Assembly (NCBI GenBank): GCA_905479715.1
Contig: CAJQNR010000082.1
Span: forward strand, 1 to 64,000
Reading direction: 5' to 3'
From: an uncultured Sphingorhabdus sp.
GTDB lineage: Bacteria; Pseudomonadota; Alphaproteobacteria; Sphingomonadales; Sphingomonadaceae
Length of the DNA: 64,000 bases
The translations under genes were made by a program, and so were the position numbers. A model generated the notes under the pieces. The model searched no databases. It was given only the letters and a program-made list of their open reading frames with translations, and was not told the DNA's origin. How positions within the stretch are numbered: position 1 is the stretch's first letter; every line of letters begins with the position of its first letter. This document shows positions 21,701-33,605 of this stretch, piece by piece.

Positions 21701-22226
21701 GCCGCGCTTTTATGCCAGCGACAATCCATCCTCGCCGATCGAGACCGGCACGCATCTGACACAGGATGACGTGCAATCGGCGCTGGACGCCTTGCCGGCG
21801 GTTGGCAACGCCGCGCTCTCGACAACCGAAATGCCGGGACCGACGGGCGAGTCCAATATATTATCGACCTACGCCCGCGGCGTTGTCCTGTGCCTCGGCC
21901 CCGGTGCCGAGGAAGCACAGCAGCAAGCCGCGGTGGCGCGCAATTCAGGTTGCCAGCCGCTCGTTGTCGCCCCCCGTGTCTCAGGCGAACAGGCGCTGGA
22001 CGGTTGGCTGCCGCGCGAGCAACTGTCTATATTGCAAGGATTTGATGCGGTCGTGTGCTGGAGCGATAGCGACGACCTGCGGGCAATCCGCAAAGCCCTT
22101 GCCGCGCGCGACGGTGCGCTGATCCCGCTGATTGCCGAACGGGACTTTGCCGACCGTTGCCTGATCGAACGCCATGTTTGCATCGATACAACCGCCGCCG
22201 GCGGGAATGTGTCGCTGCTGGCATGA
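18747..22226 (+). CDS. putA: bifunctional proline dehydrogenase / L-glutamate gamma-semialdehyde dehydrogenase PutA
   Basis: PRODH (RLVKGAYWDSEIKRAQ, FATHNAHS) and ALDH (SPWNFPLAIFTGQ, AETGGLN, SAGQRCSALR) domains in 1159 aa. Confidence 0.97.
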   Translation: MNALINHRDRIRDHHRADETETLNCLIAEYAPSDEMRVRIRERAIQVVKEVRSKSGPTLTESFLGEYGLSTDEGLALMTLAEALLRVPDNETIDDLIEDKIGSSNWRDHIRKSDSALVNASTYALNMTHSVIHEPETRGPLEAIRGAIKRLGEPVIRVAVRRAMKELGNQFVLGENMELALKRADKWKAQGATFSYDMLGEAAITQEDADHYFAAYSDAIETIAKIAKPGDMRDNPGLSIKLSALYPRYEMSQQAKAIPALADRVGELARAARDANIGLNIDAEEAYRLGLSLDMIEMVLSDPRLAGWDGFGVVVQAFGKRASNVLDWLYTLASQLDRKIMVRLVKGAYWDSEIKRAQMDGVPDFPVFTTKSATDISYICCAAQLLKMTDRIYPQFATHNAHSVAAILEMAGNAQDYEFQRLHGMGETLHEALLRKEKVRSRIYAPVGKHRELLAYLVRRLLENGANSSFVNQLADHAVAAEDIATDPFDALAADQAANREKILNPTKLYAPERVNSRGWDLANRQDLNEYTSQRAPFAEKLWRSSSLTVREIISGESHKIFSPAINENQVGEVIEADSAQAMAAIEDAQIWDAPAKERAAVLRRASDLFENHHGEIFALLAREAGKTQFDTIAELREAVDFLRYYAVQSEQYGEAKPRGIISCISPWNFPLAIFTGQVAAALAAGNAVLAKPADQTPLIAALATNLLHEAGVPVSALQLLPGAGTTVGAALTSDPRISGVCFTGSTATAQAINRAMAEKGRPDAMMIAETGGLNCMIVDSTALPEQSVRDIVTSAFQSAGQRCSALRMLYIHEDIAEPFLKMLGGAMDALELGNPWWLSTDIGPVIDEAAQNKITDHIKLARADGRLIKQLGAPDGGYFVGPAVIKVNGINDIEEEIFGPVLHVATFGNDDLPQIVRDINGRGYGLTFGLQTRIERRIDKLTAALHVGNIYVNRNQVGAVVGSQPFGGEGLSGTGPKAGGPHYLPRFYASDNPSSPIETGTHLTQDDVQSALDALPAVGNAALSTTEMPGPTGESNILSTYARGVVLCLGPGAEEAQQQAAVARNSGCQPLVVAPRVSGEQALDGWLPREQLSILQGFDAVVCWSDSDDLRAIRKALAARDGALIPLIAERDFADRCLIERHVCIDTTAAGGNVSLLA

Positions 22227-22253
22227 TTTGACCGGCTTGGCGGGGGGTTCAGA

Positions 22254-22868
22254 TCACGACTTCGGCTGGTCAACGGTCAGGTCGAATTCCAGCAGCATGA
22301 GCGTTGAATCTCCCGGGCAGGATCGGGCGGTAAAGCCCATTTCCTTTTCCAGCTCGATCGCCGCATGATTGTCGCGGCTTTCCAGAGACTGTAGTTTCTT
22401 GATGCCGCGCCGGCGTGCTTCCTCGATAACATATTTCAGGAACGTCCAGCTCATCCCGCGATGTTTGTAATCGCTACGCACGACAATCGCGACTTCGGCT
22501 TCCGATTTGTCGTTTTTTGCACCGACCATGGCGCTGGCGATGATCGTCTTGTCATCGATATCGACCGCAATATAATCTTCCTTGGTTTCATGGTCTACAT
22601 TCACCAGCATTTCCAGCAGTGACCCGGGCACTTCCTGAACCGCGGAGAGAAAGCGAAAACGCAGATCCTCTTTTGAAACATGGGTGAAAAATTCGGCCAG
22701 CGCTTCCTTGTCGGATGGCTTTACCGGCCGCACATGAAACTCGAAGCCGGAGCGTGTGACGAGCGGAATGGCATCGCTGACGACAACGGCATGTTTTGGT
22801 TCGATCGGCTCCACAGGTGCGGGCTGTGAACCGAGGGTTTCTGTTTGGGCCACGGGAAGTCCTTTCAT
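22254..22868 (-). CDS. GNAT family N-acetyltransferase
   Basis: VRPVKPSDKEALAEFF...AEVAIVVRSDYKHRGMSWTFLKYVIEEARRRGIKKL. Confidence 0.88.
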   Translation of the reverse strand: MKGLPVAQTETLGSQPAPVEPIEPKHAVVVSDAIPLVTRSGFEFHVRPVKPSDKEALAEFFTHVSKEDLRFRFLSAVQEVPGSLLEMLVNVDHETKEDYIAVDIDDKTIIASAMVGAKNDKSEAEVAIVVRSDYKHRGMSWTFLKYVIEEARRRGIKKLQSLESRDNHAAIELEKEMGFTARSCPGDSTLMLLEFDLTVDQPKS

Positions 22869-23042
22869 CAGTTTGAGCCTTGTTTATAACGAACGCGGTT
22901 GCCAGACGGATATCCGTAAAGCCCCTTAGTCCGCTAAAATTTGCCCTGCCCGCCGGTCGGAATAATGACCTGAATCTTGAACCAGGGAATGAGGGAAACA
23001 TGCGCCTGGCGTTTCGAACAATCACCACCGATCACATGGCAC

Positions 23043-24248
23043 TCATTCATGCCGCAAGGCATCAATCGGATTGAGCGAAGCGGCGCGTCTGGCCGGAAAA
23101 TAGCCAAAGACAACGCCGATAAGAGCAGCAAAAGCGAAGGCGAGAAGGTTGATTTCCACGTTGAATATGAAGGGCAAACCAAACAGGGAGGACAGGCCTA
23201 TCGTGGCGGCCAGGGCGAGGATCAGGCCGATGATCCCGCCCAGACAGGACAGGACCACCGCTTCCACCAGAAACTGCATCAGCACTTCTCGCTGCACCGC
23301 GCCGATCGCAAGCCGGATACCGATTTCATGGGTCCGCTCGGTCACCGAGACCAGCATGATATTCATAATACCGACACCCCCCACAATCAGACTTACCGCC
23401 GCGACCGCCCCGAGCAACAGGGTCAATGTCCGGGTGGTTCCGGACAGCGTGTCCGCCAGCTGTTTGGAATCGAAAATATTGAAGTCATCTTCGATGCCGG
23501 ACGTAAGATTGCGGCGTTCGCGCAATAATTTGATAATCGCCGCGCTTACCGCCGTGCTGTCATATTCGGGATCAACGGCAACCTGGAAGGCACGCACGTC
23601 CTGATTGCCGGTCAGCCGCCGCATCACCGTCTTGATCGGCATGATGACCTGATCATCCGGGTCCAGTCCAAAGCCGGACTGCCCTCTTTTTGTCAGCAGG
23701 CCGATCACCTGACAGCTGATATCGTTCAGACGGATATTGCGGCCGATCGCCTCATCATCGCGAAACAGGCTGGACCGGACGGTTTCACCGATAACGCAAA
23801 CAGACTTGCCAGCCGTTTCTTCAGCCTCGCTGAAGATACGCCCTGCGGCGAGTTCCAGTTGCGAAGCCGCAAAATAATCATTGTTTGTACCGGTTACGGT
23901 TGTTGACCAGTTTTGCGCTTCATAGATGGCCGTCACCGATGCAGTGGCCTGCGGCGCAACATATTCCACACCACCAATCTGGGTCCGGACGGCCTCGACG
24001 TCGCTTTCCTTGAACGGTGGTGGTGATACACCGCCACCGCGGCCCATGCCCTGACCGGGCCGTACGATCAGCAAATTTGTACCAAGACTTGAAATTTGGG
24101 ATTCGATGGAGGCGGTCGCCCCGTTGCCGAGCGACACCATCGTTACCACCGAAGCCACCCCGATAATAACGCCGAGCGTCGTCAGGAATGAGCGCATCAA
24201 GTGACGGCGAATTTCCTTGAGTGCGAGCAGGAAGGTCGTGCCGAGCAT
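23043..24248 (-). CDS. MacB-family ABC transporter permease
   Basis: LMRSFLTTLGVIIGVASVVTMVSLGNGATASIESQI; VGGVGIMNIMLVSVTERTHEIGIRLAIGA. Confidence 0.95.
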   Translation of the reverse strand: MLGTTFLLALKEIRRHLMRSFLTTLGVIIGVASVVTMVSLGNGATASIESQISSLGTNLLIVRPGQGMGRGGGVSPPPFKESDVEAVRTQIGGVEYVAPQATASVTAIYEAQNWSTTVTGTNNDYFAASQLELAAGRIFSEAEETAGKSVCVIGETVRSSLFRDDEAIGRNIRLNDISCQVIGLLTKRGQSGFGLDPDDQVIMPIKTVMRRLTGNQDVRAFQVAVDPEYDSTAVSAAIIKLLRERRNLTSGIEDDFNIFDSKQLADTLSGTTRTLTLLLGAVAAVSLIVGGVGIMNIMLVSVTERTHEIGIRLAIGAVQREVLMQFLVEAVVLSCLGGIIGLILALAATIGLSSLFGLPFIFNVEINLLAFAFAALIGVVFGYFPARRAASLNPIDALRHE

Positions 24249-24946
24249 TAGGCCCGCTCCGCCTTGCTGCTGATATTTTCTACCAAGCCGTCGCGGAAAT
24301 GGATGATCCGGTGGGCATAGTCGGCCATTTCGGGTTCATGCGTCACCATCATGATCGTGATCCCGGCGTTGCGGTTGAAATCGGCAAGCAGTTCCATGAT
24401 TTCCATCGACGTTTCACTGTCGAGATTGCCGGTGGGTTCATCGGCCAACAACACTTCCGGTTCGGTCACGATGGCGCGGGCAATGGCCACGCGCTGCTGC
24501 TGTCCACCGGACAATTCTCCCGATGTATGGCTGGCCCAGGGCGCAAGGCCCACCTTGTCAAGCGCCGCCATCGCCGCGGCCCGCCGTGCCGCATGTTTCT
24601 CACCGCGATAGAGCAGTGGCAGTTCAACATTTTCCAGCGCGCTCGTCCGGGCAAGCAAGTTAAATCCCTGAAAGATAAAACCGATATATCGACGGCGCAA
24701 ATGGGCACGCTGATCATTGCTCAGGGCTCCGACCTCATGACCATGAAAACGATAGGTGCCCGTCGTTGCCACATCCAGGCAGCCGACGATATTCATCATC
24801 GTGGATTTGCCCGAACCGGAGGGGCCCATCACAGCGATAAAATCGCCCATGTTGACATCAAGATCAACGCCGCGAAGGGCCTTGAAGGCATTCGGCCCAT
24901 GACCGAAAACCTTGGTAATACCGCGGAGTTCAATCAGCCGCTTCAT
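24248..24946 (-). CDS. MacB-type ABC transporter ATP-binding protein (LolD-like)
   Basis: GPSGSGKSTMMNIVGCLD, LSGGQQQRVAIARAI, LLADEPTGNLDSETS. Confidence 0.95.
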   Translation of the reverse strand: MKRLIELRGITKVFGHGPNAFKALRGVDLDVNMGDFIAVMGPSGSGKSTMMNIVGCLDVATTGTYRFHGHEVGALSNDQRAHLRRRYIGFIFQGFNLLARTSALENVELPLLYRGEKHAARRAAAMAALDKVGLAPWASHTSGELSGGQQQRVAIARAIVTEPEVLLADEPTGNLDSETSMEIMELLADFNRNAGITIMMVTHEPEMADYAHRIIHFRDGLVENISSKAERA

Positions 24947-26253
24947 TCGCCTTGCGCGAGTGCGCCCGTAACAATTTTCGCACCTTCCTTCAATTTTGGA
25001 CCGGTGACGATGGTTCGCGTGCCGTCACTTGCCCCTGCGGTTACGGAAATCTTTTCAAGCTTGTCATCCGCGCCCAATATGTAGAGCGTCTGGACAGAGC
25101 CGCGGCCGATCGTTGTCTCCTGGGTTGATTGCCCGCGAGGAGGCCTTGGCAACATCGATATCCCGCCGCCGCTTTCTGATTCTGCGTCCGCCGTCGGCGT
25201 GAAACGCAGTGCCGCATTGGGTACAAGGAATACATTTTTCTCTTCGCTTGTGACAATGGTTGCCGTTGCGGTCATGCCAGGCCGCAATATCAGGTCGTCA
25301 TTGCGCACCGACAGGACCGCACCATAGGATATGACGGTCGAGGTCGAGGATGTTGATGTCACCGTATTGGAGCCCAGATTTACCCGCTTGATGCTCGCCG
25401 GGAAGACCTCTCCGGGCCAGGCATCGACCGTGAACGTTGCTTTCTGCCCTTCCTTCACCTGACCAACATCGGCCTCGTCAACCTTGACTTCCAGTTCCAT
25501 CACGGAAAGGTCTTCGGCGATATTGAAGAGCGTCGGTGTATTGAACGATGCGGCCACGGTCTGTCCCGGTTCAATCTCGCGCGACAGGATGACACCGGTA
25601 ACCGGCGAGCGGATCGTTGCCTTGCTCAGATTGTTTCGGTCCGACGAAAGCTGTGCCGCAGCACTGCTTACGCTTGCTTCAGCGGAAGCGAGACTGGCAA
25701 TAGCGCGTGCATATTCGGCGCGGGCGCTGTCCAGTTCGGTCCGCGACGGAACTTTGCCGCCGGACAGCCGCCAGACCTCTTCCTGCCGGTCTAATGTCTG
25801 CCGGGTCTCGGCTAAAGTGGCCCGGGATTGCTGAACACTGGCCCGGGCGGAATCAAGAGACGCCTGACTGATCTGGATCGCGTCGCGCAATTTGACCGTG
25901 TCGATTTGGGCAAGCGGTTGACCTTTGACTACGCGGTCATTCACATCGACATAGACTTTGGTAATCAGGCCGGACAATTCGGAACCGACCGACACTTCGT
26001 TGATCGGCGCGAGATTGCCGGTGGCGGTGACTTCAACCTGAATATCGCCCCGTTCCAGCGTTGCGGTTGCGTAACGGGGGCCGCTATCCCCGCTGCTCCA
26101 CATCCAGATGAGAATGACAGCTGCCAATATCGCCACGCCGATCAGCGCCCAGCGCCACCATTTGCTGATTCCATCCGTATTGTCACCGCCCAGAAATTCA
26201 TCCAGACTTTCGGTTGCCTCGGTTTCCTGAGGGTCGCTTGGCTCGTCTGTCAT
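24943..26253 (-). CDS. MacA/RND-type efflux periplasmic adaptor
   Basis: GDIQVEVTATGNLAPINEVSVGSELSGLITKVYVDVNDRVVKGQPLAQID. Confidence 0.92.
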   Translation of the reverse strand: MTDEPSDPQETEATESLDEFLGGDNTDGISKWWRWALIGVAILAAVILIWMWSSGDSGPRYATATLERGDIQVEVTATGNLAPINEVSVGSELSGLITKVYVDVNDRVVKGQPLAQIDTVKLRDAIQISQASLDSARASVQQSRATLAETRQTLDRQEEVWRLSGGKVPSRTELDSARAEYARAIASLASAEASVSSAAAQLSSDRNNLSKATIRSPVTGVILSREIEPGQTVAASFNTPTLFNIAEDLSVMELEVKVDEADVGQVKEGQKATFTVDAWPGEVFPASIKRVNLGSNTVTSTSSTSTVISYGAVLSVRNDDLILRPGMTATATIVTSEEKNVFLVPNAALRFTPTADAESESGGGISMLPRPPRGQSTQETTIGRGSVQTLYILGADDKLEKISVTAGASDGTRTIVTGPKLKEGAKIVTGALAQGE

Positions 26254-27785
26254 GGCTTGGTCCGTTCATTATCGGAGATCTGGTCGGGGTTTGACGCGGC
26301 ACCGGGCATATCCCAGCCGCCACCCAAAGCCTTGTAGAGCTGGATTGCAGCCGTAGCGCGGGCGGCAGTAGCGGATGTGAGGCTATCCTGGACGGTGAGC
26401 AGATCGCGTTGCGAACTGAGCAGAACCGTGAAGTCGCTCAGACCGTTGCGATAGTTGATCTCGGACATTCGCACGGCTTCCCGCGCGGACCGCTCCGCCG
26501 TTATCAGCGACGCTTCCCTTTCCCGCGATCGTTTGATGGCCACCAGACTATTTTCGACATCGCCGAGTGCGGTCAGCACCGTCCCGCGATAGATCGCCAG
26601 TGCCGCCGCTGTATTGGCTTTTTGCTGGTCTATCCCGGCGCGTATCTGTCCGCCCTGAAAAATCGGTGCGGTAACACTGCCGATCATATTGCCAATCACC
26701 GTATCGATCAGCCCGCCAAGTGAAAGGCTGTAGCTGCTCAATGACCCCGTAAGGCGCAACTGGGGATATAGATCTGCTTCCGCGACACCAATGAGCGCGC
26801 TTTCCGCTGCCAGATTTCGTTCGGCCTGGATGATATCGGGCCGTCTTTGCAGCAGACTGGCGGGAAGGCCTGCGCCAATATCATCGGGGCCGATGGCAAT
26901 CGGGCGCACAGGAGTCAGTTCCGCCATGCTGCTGCCCGGATTTTGGCCGGCAAGGATATCTATGTTATATATCGCGCCTGCAATTGTCTGCTCGATGACG
27001 GGCAAGCGCGCGGCTGTTTGGTCCCGCAGCGAACGGGCCTGCTCCACGTCCAGCGCACTGACCAGCCCCGCCTGATATCGCCACTGCGCTATTTGCAGAT
27101 TGGCATCCTGAATCATCAGATTGCTTTTCGTGACCGCTGATTGTGCCTGCGCTTCGCGGAGATCGACATAATTGAGCGCGACTTCTGCAAGGATCGTGCG
27201 CTGAACATTGTAAAGCGACGCCTCGCTGCTTTGGGCGCTGGCGCGCGCCGCGGCTTCCGACGCACGCAATCCGCCAAAAATATCCGCTTCCCAGGCGGCA
27301 TCCAGCCCAATTTGATAGCCGGTTGATTCGACGTCTGACCCTCTGATCACCTCCTGCCGATTGACCGATGCTCCCCCGGACAAGCTGGGCAACCGGGCAC
27401 CACGGGCTATTCTGACGCCGGCGCGCGCTGCGGCCAGCCGCGCCCGCGCTTCGGCAAGATCATTATTGGCAACCAGCGTCCGTTCAATCAGACTGCCAAG
27501 GATCGGATCATCGAAATTCTGCCACCAATCCGCCAGCGCCGCCGGTTCCATGGAGACATCGTCCTGACCGGAATAGGCATCGGGGAGCGGCATCGCCGTT
27601 TGCACAGCGACGTTATCATATCCTGGTGCGGCACAACCGATCAGCGGCACTGCGGCAATCATGATCACCTTCCCGCGGATTGCCCGGCGCGCAGACCGAC
27701 AATATCGTCGCATCAGCGTCGACCCCAGAAACCGTCCGCTGACAGGGGGCATGCCCACTTCCGGTTTGTGAGATTGCGGTATCAC
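26250..27785 (-). CDS. NodT-family outer membrane efflux lipoprotein
   Basis: Lipobox-like LIGCAAPGYD; WWQNFDDPILGSLIERTLVANNDLAEARARLAAARAG; RRPDIIQAERNLAAESALIGVAEADLYPQLRLTG. Confidence 0.93.
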   Translation of the reverse strand: MIPQSHKPEVGMPPVSGRFLGSTLMRRYCRSARRAIRGKVIMIAAVPLIGCAAPGYDNVAVQTAMPLPDAYSGQDDVSMEPAALADWWQNFDDPILGSLIERTLVANNDLAEARARLAAARAGVRIARGARLPSLSGGASVNRQEVIRGSDVESTGYQIGLDAAWEADIFGGLRASEAAARASAQSSEASLYNVQRTILAEVALNYVDLREAQAQSAVTKSNLMIQDANLQIAQWRYQAGLVSALDVEQARSLRDQTAARLPVIEQTIAGAIYNIDILAGQNPGSSMAELTPVRPIAIGPDDIGAGLPASLLQRRPDIIQAERNLAAESALIGVAEADLYPQLRLTGSLSSYSLSLGGLIDTVIGNMIGSVTAPIFQGGQIRAGIDQQKANTAAALAIYRGTVLTALGDVENSLVAIKRSREREASLITAERSAREAVRMSEINYRNGLSDFTVLLSSQRDLLTVQDSLTSATAARATAAIQLYKALGGGWDMPGAASNPDQISDNERTKP

Positions 27786-28203
27786 AGTTTATTCATCCGC
27801 GCCGCAACCGGTCATTGTGCCTCGCATCGCCCATTGTCCCGTTTTCAGATACACTGCTTTCAATCCAATCAACATTTTCCCTTTTTCGGGTGCAGCCTTG
27901 CGCTGCGAGTATTGCAGCCCATGAAGCGCCGAGCGTTGATATTGAATTTTTCAAGACCGGGACTCCCTGATAAAATTTGCTCCGTCGAGGACCATTGTTG
28001 CGGTAATCACTGAGGCTAAAGCCTCCAGACAATAAGGTTGGCGTCTTGTAATTACGTATTTTCCACTAGTCGGAGCGCAGAAGCGCCACGAATTTATAGC
28101 GGAACGAAAATAGACAATGGCTTCGCAAAGGTGAACAACGGCTGATCAGGTACAATACATAGTTTTTTCTGGACCAATCACACGTTAGGGGAAAGTCAAC
28201 GAT

Positions 28204-28641
28204 ATGACAGAAACCATGAAAATAATATGCCCCACCTGCAACACCGCAAATCGTGTTCCGTCCAACAAATTGAACGATCACGGCAAATGTGGCAGATGCG
28301 GAAAAGCGCTTTTTCTGGGCCAGCCGGTGACCCTGACTTCCGCCAATTTTGACAAGCATTTCACCGCGAGCGACATTCCCCTGCTGGTAGATTTCTGGGC
28401 AAGCTGGTGTGGGCCCTGCCGCCAGATGGCGCCGGCCTTTGCGGCCGCAGCGAAACAGCTTGAGCCCAGGGTACGGTTGGGCAAACTGGATACCGAAGCC
28501 GAGCAGGCGATTGCCGCAAGATTTCATATCCGGTCGATACCATCGCTAATCTTGTTTTCCAAAGGCAAGGAATTGTCCCGAACCGCCGGAGCGATGCCGA
28601 CACCCGCCATTGTCCAGTGGACGACGTCCGCTCTCGGCTAG
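28204..28641 (+). CDS. trxC: thioredoxin TrxC-like with N-terminal zinc ribbon
   Basis: CPTCN...CGRCGK zinc ribbon; LVDFWASWCGPCRQMAPAF. Confidence 0.92.
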   Translation: MTETMKIICPTCNTANRVPSNKLNDHGKCGRCGKALFLGQPVTLTSANFDKHFTASDIPLLVDFWASWCGPCRQMAPAFAAAAKQLEPRVRLGKLDTEAEQAIAARFHIRSIPSLILFSKGKELSRTAGAMPTPAIVQWTTSALG

Positions 28642-28676
28642 GCCATCAATGGGAAATTGCCGGATTCAAGTGGATT

Positions 28677-29273
28677 TTACTCGGCTTTCTTGTCGTGATC
28701 GAGGGCATCCCGGTGTTCCGCCAGCCCCGATCGGTAATTGTCGCCATCTCCATATTCCTCAAACAGACGGTAGCGCGCATGCGCGCCATGCCGGCGTTGC
28801 GCGTGCTTGATCGGGCACCAATATTGTTCCGTCCGCGCCGCCACTTCCCGGACATAGGCAATCACCCCGTTGGCGTAGCTGCAGTAGGTGCAGTTGATCT
28901 TCTCGATCAAATTCAAATAGGGCAGCTTCTGGCGATCAAAAATCAGATAGTCGGAACGCCGGACACGATCGATTTTATAGGCCCGGAAACAGATGGCCTG
29001 ATAAATCGTGACGGAAAGATCAAGAAATACAAAAGAGAAGATCAACCCGTAGATGAACGGAGCGGTCAAAATATTGAGAATTTGCGCCTGCCGCAAATAG
29101 GTGAAAATCCCGACGCGCAATGATCGCTGCAAACGAAGCATTTCCTGGTCAAATTCAGCGCCGCCTTCCGCGAGACGCTTATTAAGCCGTCCTTTTTCCA
29201 GTTTTGCCTGCTTTTCCAGCTCCCCCTCCAGGTCGCGAATACGGCTCACAATTTCCTGGGTTTTTTTGCTCAT
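28677..29273 (-). CDS. conserved hypothetical membrane protein
   Basis: Coiled-coil N-terminus, two TM-like segments, CTYC motif; codon-complete ORF of 198 aa. Confidence 0.75.
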   Translation of the reverse strand: MSKKTQEIVSRIRDLEGELEKQAKLEKGRLNKRLAEGGAEFDQEMLRLQRSLRVGIFTYLRQAQILNILTAPFIYGLIFSFVFLDLSVTIYQAICFRAYKIDRVRRSDYLIFDRQKLPYLNLIEKINCTYCSYANGVIAYVREVAARTEQYWCPIKHAQRRHGAHARYRLFEEYGDGDNYRSGLAEHRDALDHDKKAE

Positions 29274-29537
29274 CTGATATTCCCTTTGCGCTTGCGAAAG
29301 ACCTGGATCACATCTGCCGGAACGGATGCCATAACCCTATCACAAGGTCTGGCTCGAAGACGGAGCAATCGAACAGTTCGCAATATCCGGACCGATTAAA
29401 CCCACGATAAGATGTCATTGAAGACAATCTGGCGGCAATATCAATAAGGGCAATTGCTTAGCTGACCCGCTCGGCGATACCGTCGCCATAAGCTCCAGCC
29501 GCCGTCGGGAATATCGCAATATGGGCCGGTTCTGTTC

Positions 29538-31211
<1,674 letters not shown>

Positions 31212-31581
31212 TCACCTTGTCACATTAACCGGCGGCGCGCGCAAGCAAGGTAAAATACTAATATCGGACAACTTGCTGGCCATGATGAAGCGTGATGTTT
31301 TCATGCAAAACGGTGGGTCCGTCCCGTTGGTTGGAACCAGTCGATAACGCTGAGACTGCGGACGGTCAGATCGTCGTTGCAGCAGCATTTCTGCCGATAA
31401 AGTCGGCTCTCCCGTTACGTAGATTCCACGAATGTAACGTCCGGAAAACATCTTTATCCATCGAATCTAGATATGAAACACAGTGCAATGCCACGCATGA
31501 GAAATCGATCATGCGGGACTGGAAACGGCAGCCCATCACCGGATGGCAGCCATCACCCAATCGAGAATCGAGGACGGACTG

Positions 31582-32925
31582 ATGAACAAACCGACCAAAT
31601 TGCGCCAGGAATCTCGCGTCGCTTCGGACGAACTGATAGCAGCGCTGCGCGACAATGCGGAGATCCTCCCGCCGCCGGAGAAATTCAACGAATTTGGAGA
31701 ATTTTTTGACCGGTTCGCCGATGCACAGGTGGTTTTGCTCGGTGAAGCCACCCACGGCACATCGGAATTTTATAATGCCCGCGCGGCGATAACCCGGCGG
31801 CTTATCGAAAAGCACGGCTTTACCGTTGTCGCCGTCGAAGCGGATTGGCCCGATGCCGCGAGGATTGACGGCTATGTCCGCCATCATGACCCGCGACCGC
31901 GCAGCGGCGACAGTTTCGTGCGCTTTCCGACATGGATGTGGCGCAATCAGGAGGTTCTGGCATTCGCCGACTGGCTCCGCCATTATAACGATGGCAGGAA
32001 GGATATTGCGCAGGCCTCGTTTCACGGTCTGGACGTGTACAGCCTGAGCGAGTCGATTGTGGCGGTTCTGGAATATCTTGATGCCGTGGACCCCGACGAA
32101 GCCGCCCGGGCCCGTTGGCGCTATGGCTGCCTGACCCCATGGCAGGACCATCCGGCAGAATATGGCAAAGCCGTGATCCATGGCCAGCAGCATCCCTGCG
32201 AAGATGCTGCGGTCGAACAAATACATCAGCTCTTTTGCAAACGCTTGGAATATATCGAAAATGATGGCGAGAAATGGTTTGATGCTGCGCAAAACGCGAA
32301 AATCGTGGCCGCCGCCGAACGTTATTATCGGGCCATCTATCAAGGCAGCGCCGCGTCTTGGAACCTGCGGGATCGCCATATGTTTGAAACGCTGCAGGCC
32401 ATTATTGCCCATCGCGGCGTTGGCACCAAGGCGGTTGTCTGGGCCCATAATTCCCACATTGGCGATGCGTCGGCGACCGCAATGGGCTGGCGCGGCGAGT
32501 TCAACATTGGGCAGCTCGCCCGAATCGCTTATGGCGATGACGCTGTCTGCATCGGCTTTGGCACGGATAACGGCACGGTCGCTGCGGCCAGCGACTGGGG
32601 CGCGGATATGCAGATCAAGACAGTCCGTCCGGCGCGCCCCGACAGCTACGAGCATGCCTTTCGCCTGACCGGCTATGGCCGCTCGCTCACCGACTGGCGC
32701 GGACGGGAGAAACAGAAATTTGCCCATATGTTGCGCGAGCCCCTGCTCGAACGCGCAATCGGCGTCGTCTATCGCCCTGAAACCGAGCTCGCCAGCCACT
32801 ATTTTGAAGCGATTCTGGCGGACCAGTTTGATGCCTATATCTGGTTTGAAACCACCAAGGCGATCACGCCGCTCGGCCATGAAAAGCCGCTTGGTGCACC
32901 CGAAACCTATCCGTTCGGCCTGTAA
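31582..32925 (+). CDS. erythromycin esterase-like protein
   Basis: LLGEATHGTSEFYNARAAITRRLIEKHGFTVVAVEADWPDAARIDGYVR; VVWAHNSHIGDA; start MNKPTKLRQES. Confidence 0.92.
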   Translation: MNKPTKLRQESRVASDELIAALRDNAEILPPPEKFNEFGEFFDRFADAQVVLLGEATHGTSEFYNARAAITRRLIEKHGFTVVAVEADWPDAARIDGYVRHHDPRPRSGDSFVRFPTWMWRNQEVLAFADWLRHYNDGRKDIAQASFHGLDVYSLSESIVAVLEYLDAVDPDEAARARWRYGCLTPWQDHPAEYGKAVIHGQQHPCEDAAVEQIHQLFCKRLEYIENDGEKWFDAAQNAKIVAAAERYYRAIYQGSAASWNLRDRHMFETLQAIIAHRGVGTKAVVWAHNSHIGDASATAMGWRGEFNIGQLARIAYGDDAVCIGFGTDNGTVAAASDWGADMQIKTVRPARPDSYEHAFRLTGYGRSLTDWRGREKQKFAHMLREPLLERAIGVVYRPETELASHYFEAILADQFDAYIWFETTKAITPLGHEKPLGAPETYPFGL

Positions 32926-32935
32926 GGAACACAAT

Positions 32936-33586
32936 ATGACCCAGCATGTTCTTGAAGAAATAAAACCGTCTGAAATTGAAATCACGCCGGTCGGACTGCG
33001 GGCGATTTTTGCCGTTCCGCCCAACGCGACCGGTATAGTCATTTTTGCCCATGGCAGCGGCAGCGGGCGGCTGAGTCCACGCAATAATTATGTTGCCTCC
33101 GCGCTGCGCGACGATGGTTTCGGCACATTGCTGATCGACCTGCTGACGCCGGCAGAGGAACAGGACCGGGCCAATGTTTTCGATATCGGTCTGCTCGCCT
33201 CACGCCTGTCCATGGCGGCCCAGTGGGTGCGGGCGCAATGGTCCGCCGCGGAGATGCCGATCGGATATTTCGGAGCCAGTACCGGCGCGGGTGCCGCGCT
33301 CGTGGCCGCCGCTCGCGATGAGCCGGAAGTGGCCGCAATTGTCTCACGGGGCGGTCGTCCCGATCTTGCCGGTGCATGGCTCAGCAATGTCCAGACGCCG
33401 ACTCTGCTTCTGGTCGGAAGCCGCGACGGACCGGTGATCGGACTTAACAAACAGGCTTTTGATGCCATTCCGGCACCGAAACGAATGACGATCATCAACG
33501 GTGCGGGCCATTTGTTCGAAGAACCGGGAACACTGGAAGAAGTCATTGTCCACGCGAGCGCATGGTTTAGCGCCTATTTCCATTGA
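32936..33586 (+). CDS. dienelactone hydrolase-like alpha/beta hydrolase
   Basis: VIFAHGSGSGRLSPRNNYVASAL; IGYFGASTGAGAALVAAA nucleophile elbow; start MTQHVLEE. Confidence 0.9.
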   Translation: MTQHVLEEIKPSEIEITPVGLRAIFAVPPNATGIVIFAHGSGSGRLSPRNNYVASALRDDGFGTLLIDLLTPAEEQDRANVFDIGLLASRLSMAAQWVRAQWSAAEMPIGYFGASTGAGAALVAAARDEPEVAAIVSRGGRPDLAGAWLSNVQTPTLLLVGSRDGPVIGLNKQAFDAIPAPKRMTIINGAGHLFEEPGTLEEVIVHASAWFSAYFH

Positions 33587-33605
33587 CCGCAGCAAAGGAA
33601 CGACC

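Noticed and set aside
23043-27785. MacAB/NodT operon as the exporter of the giant protein
   Set aside because: It is about 8 kb away, beyond oppositely oriented genes, has its own outer membrane partner and is of efflux type; linkage to the giant protein is unsupported.
31366-33084. 572-aa minus-strand ORF
   Set aside because: Antisense to the well-supported erythromycin esterase-like gene; composition is a high-GC shadow ORF without recognisable motifs.
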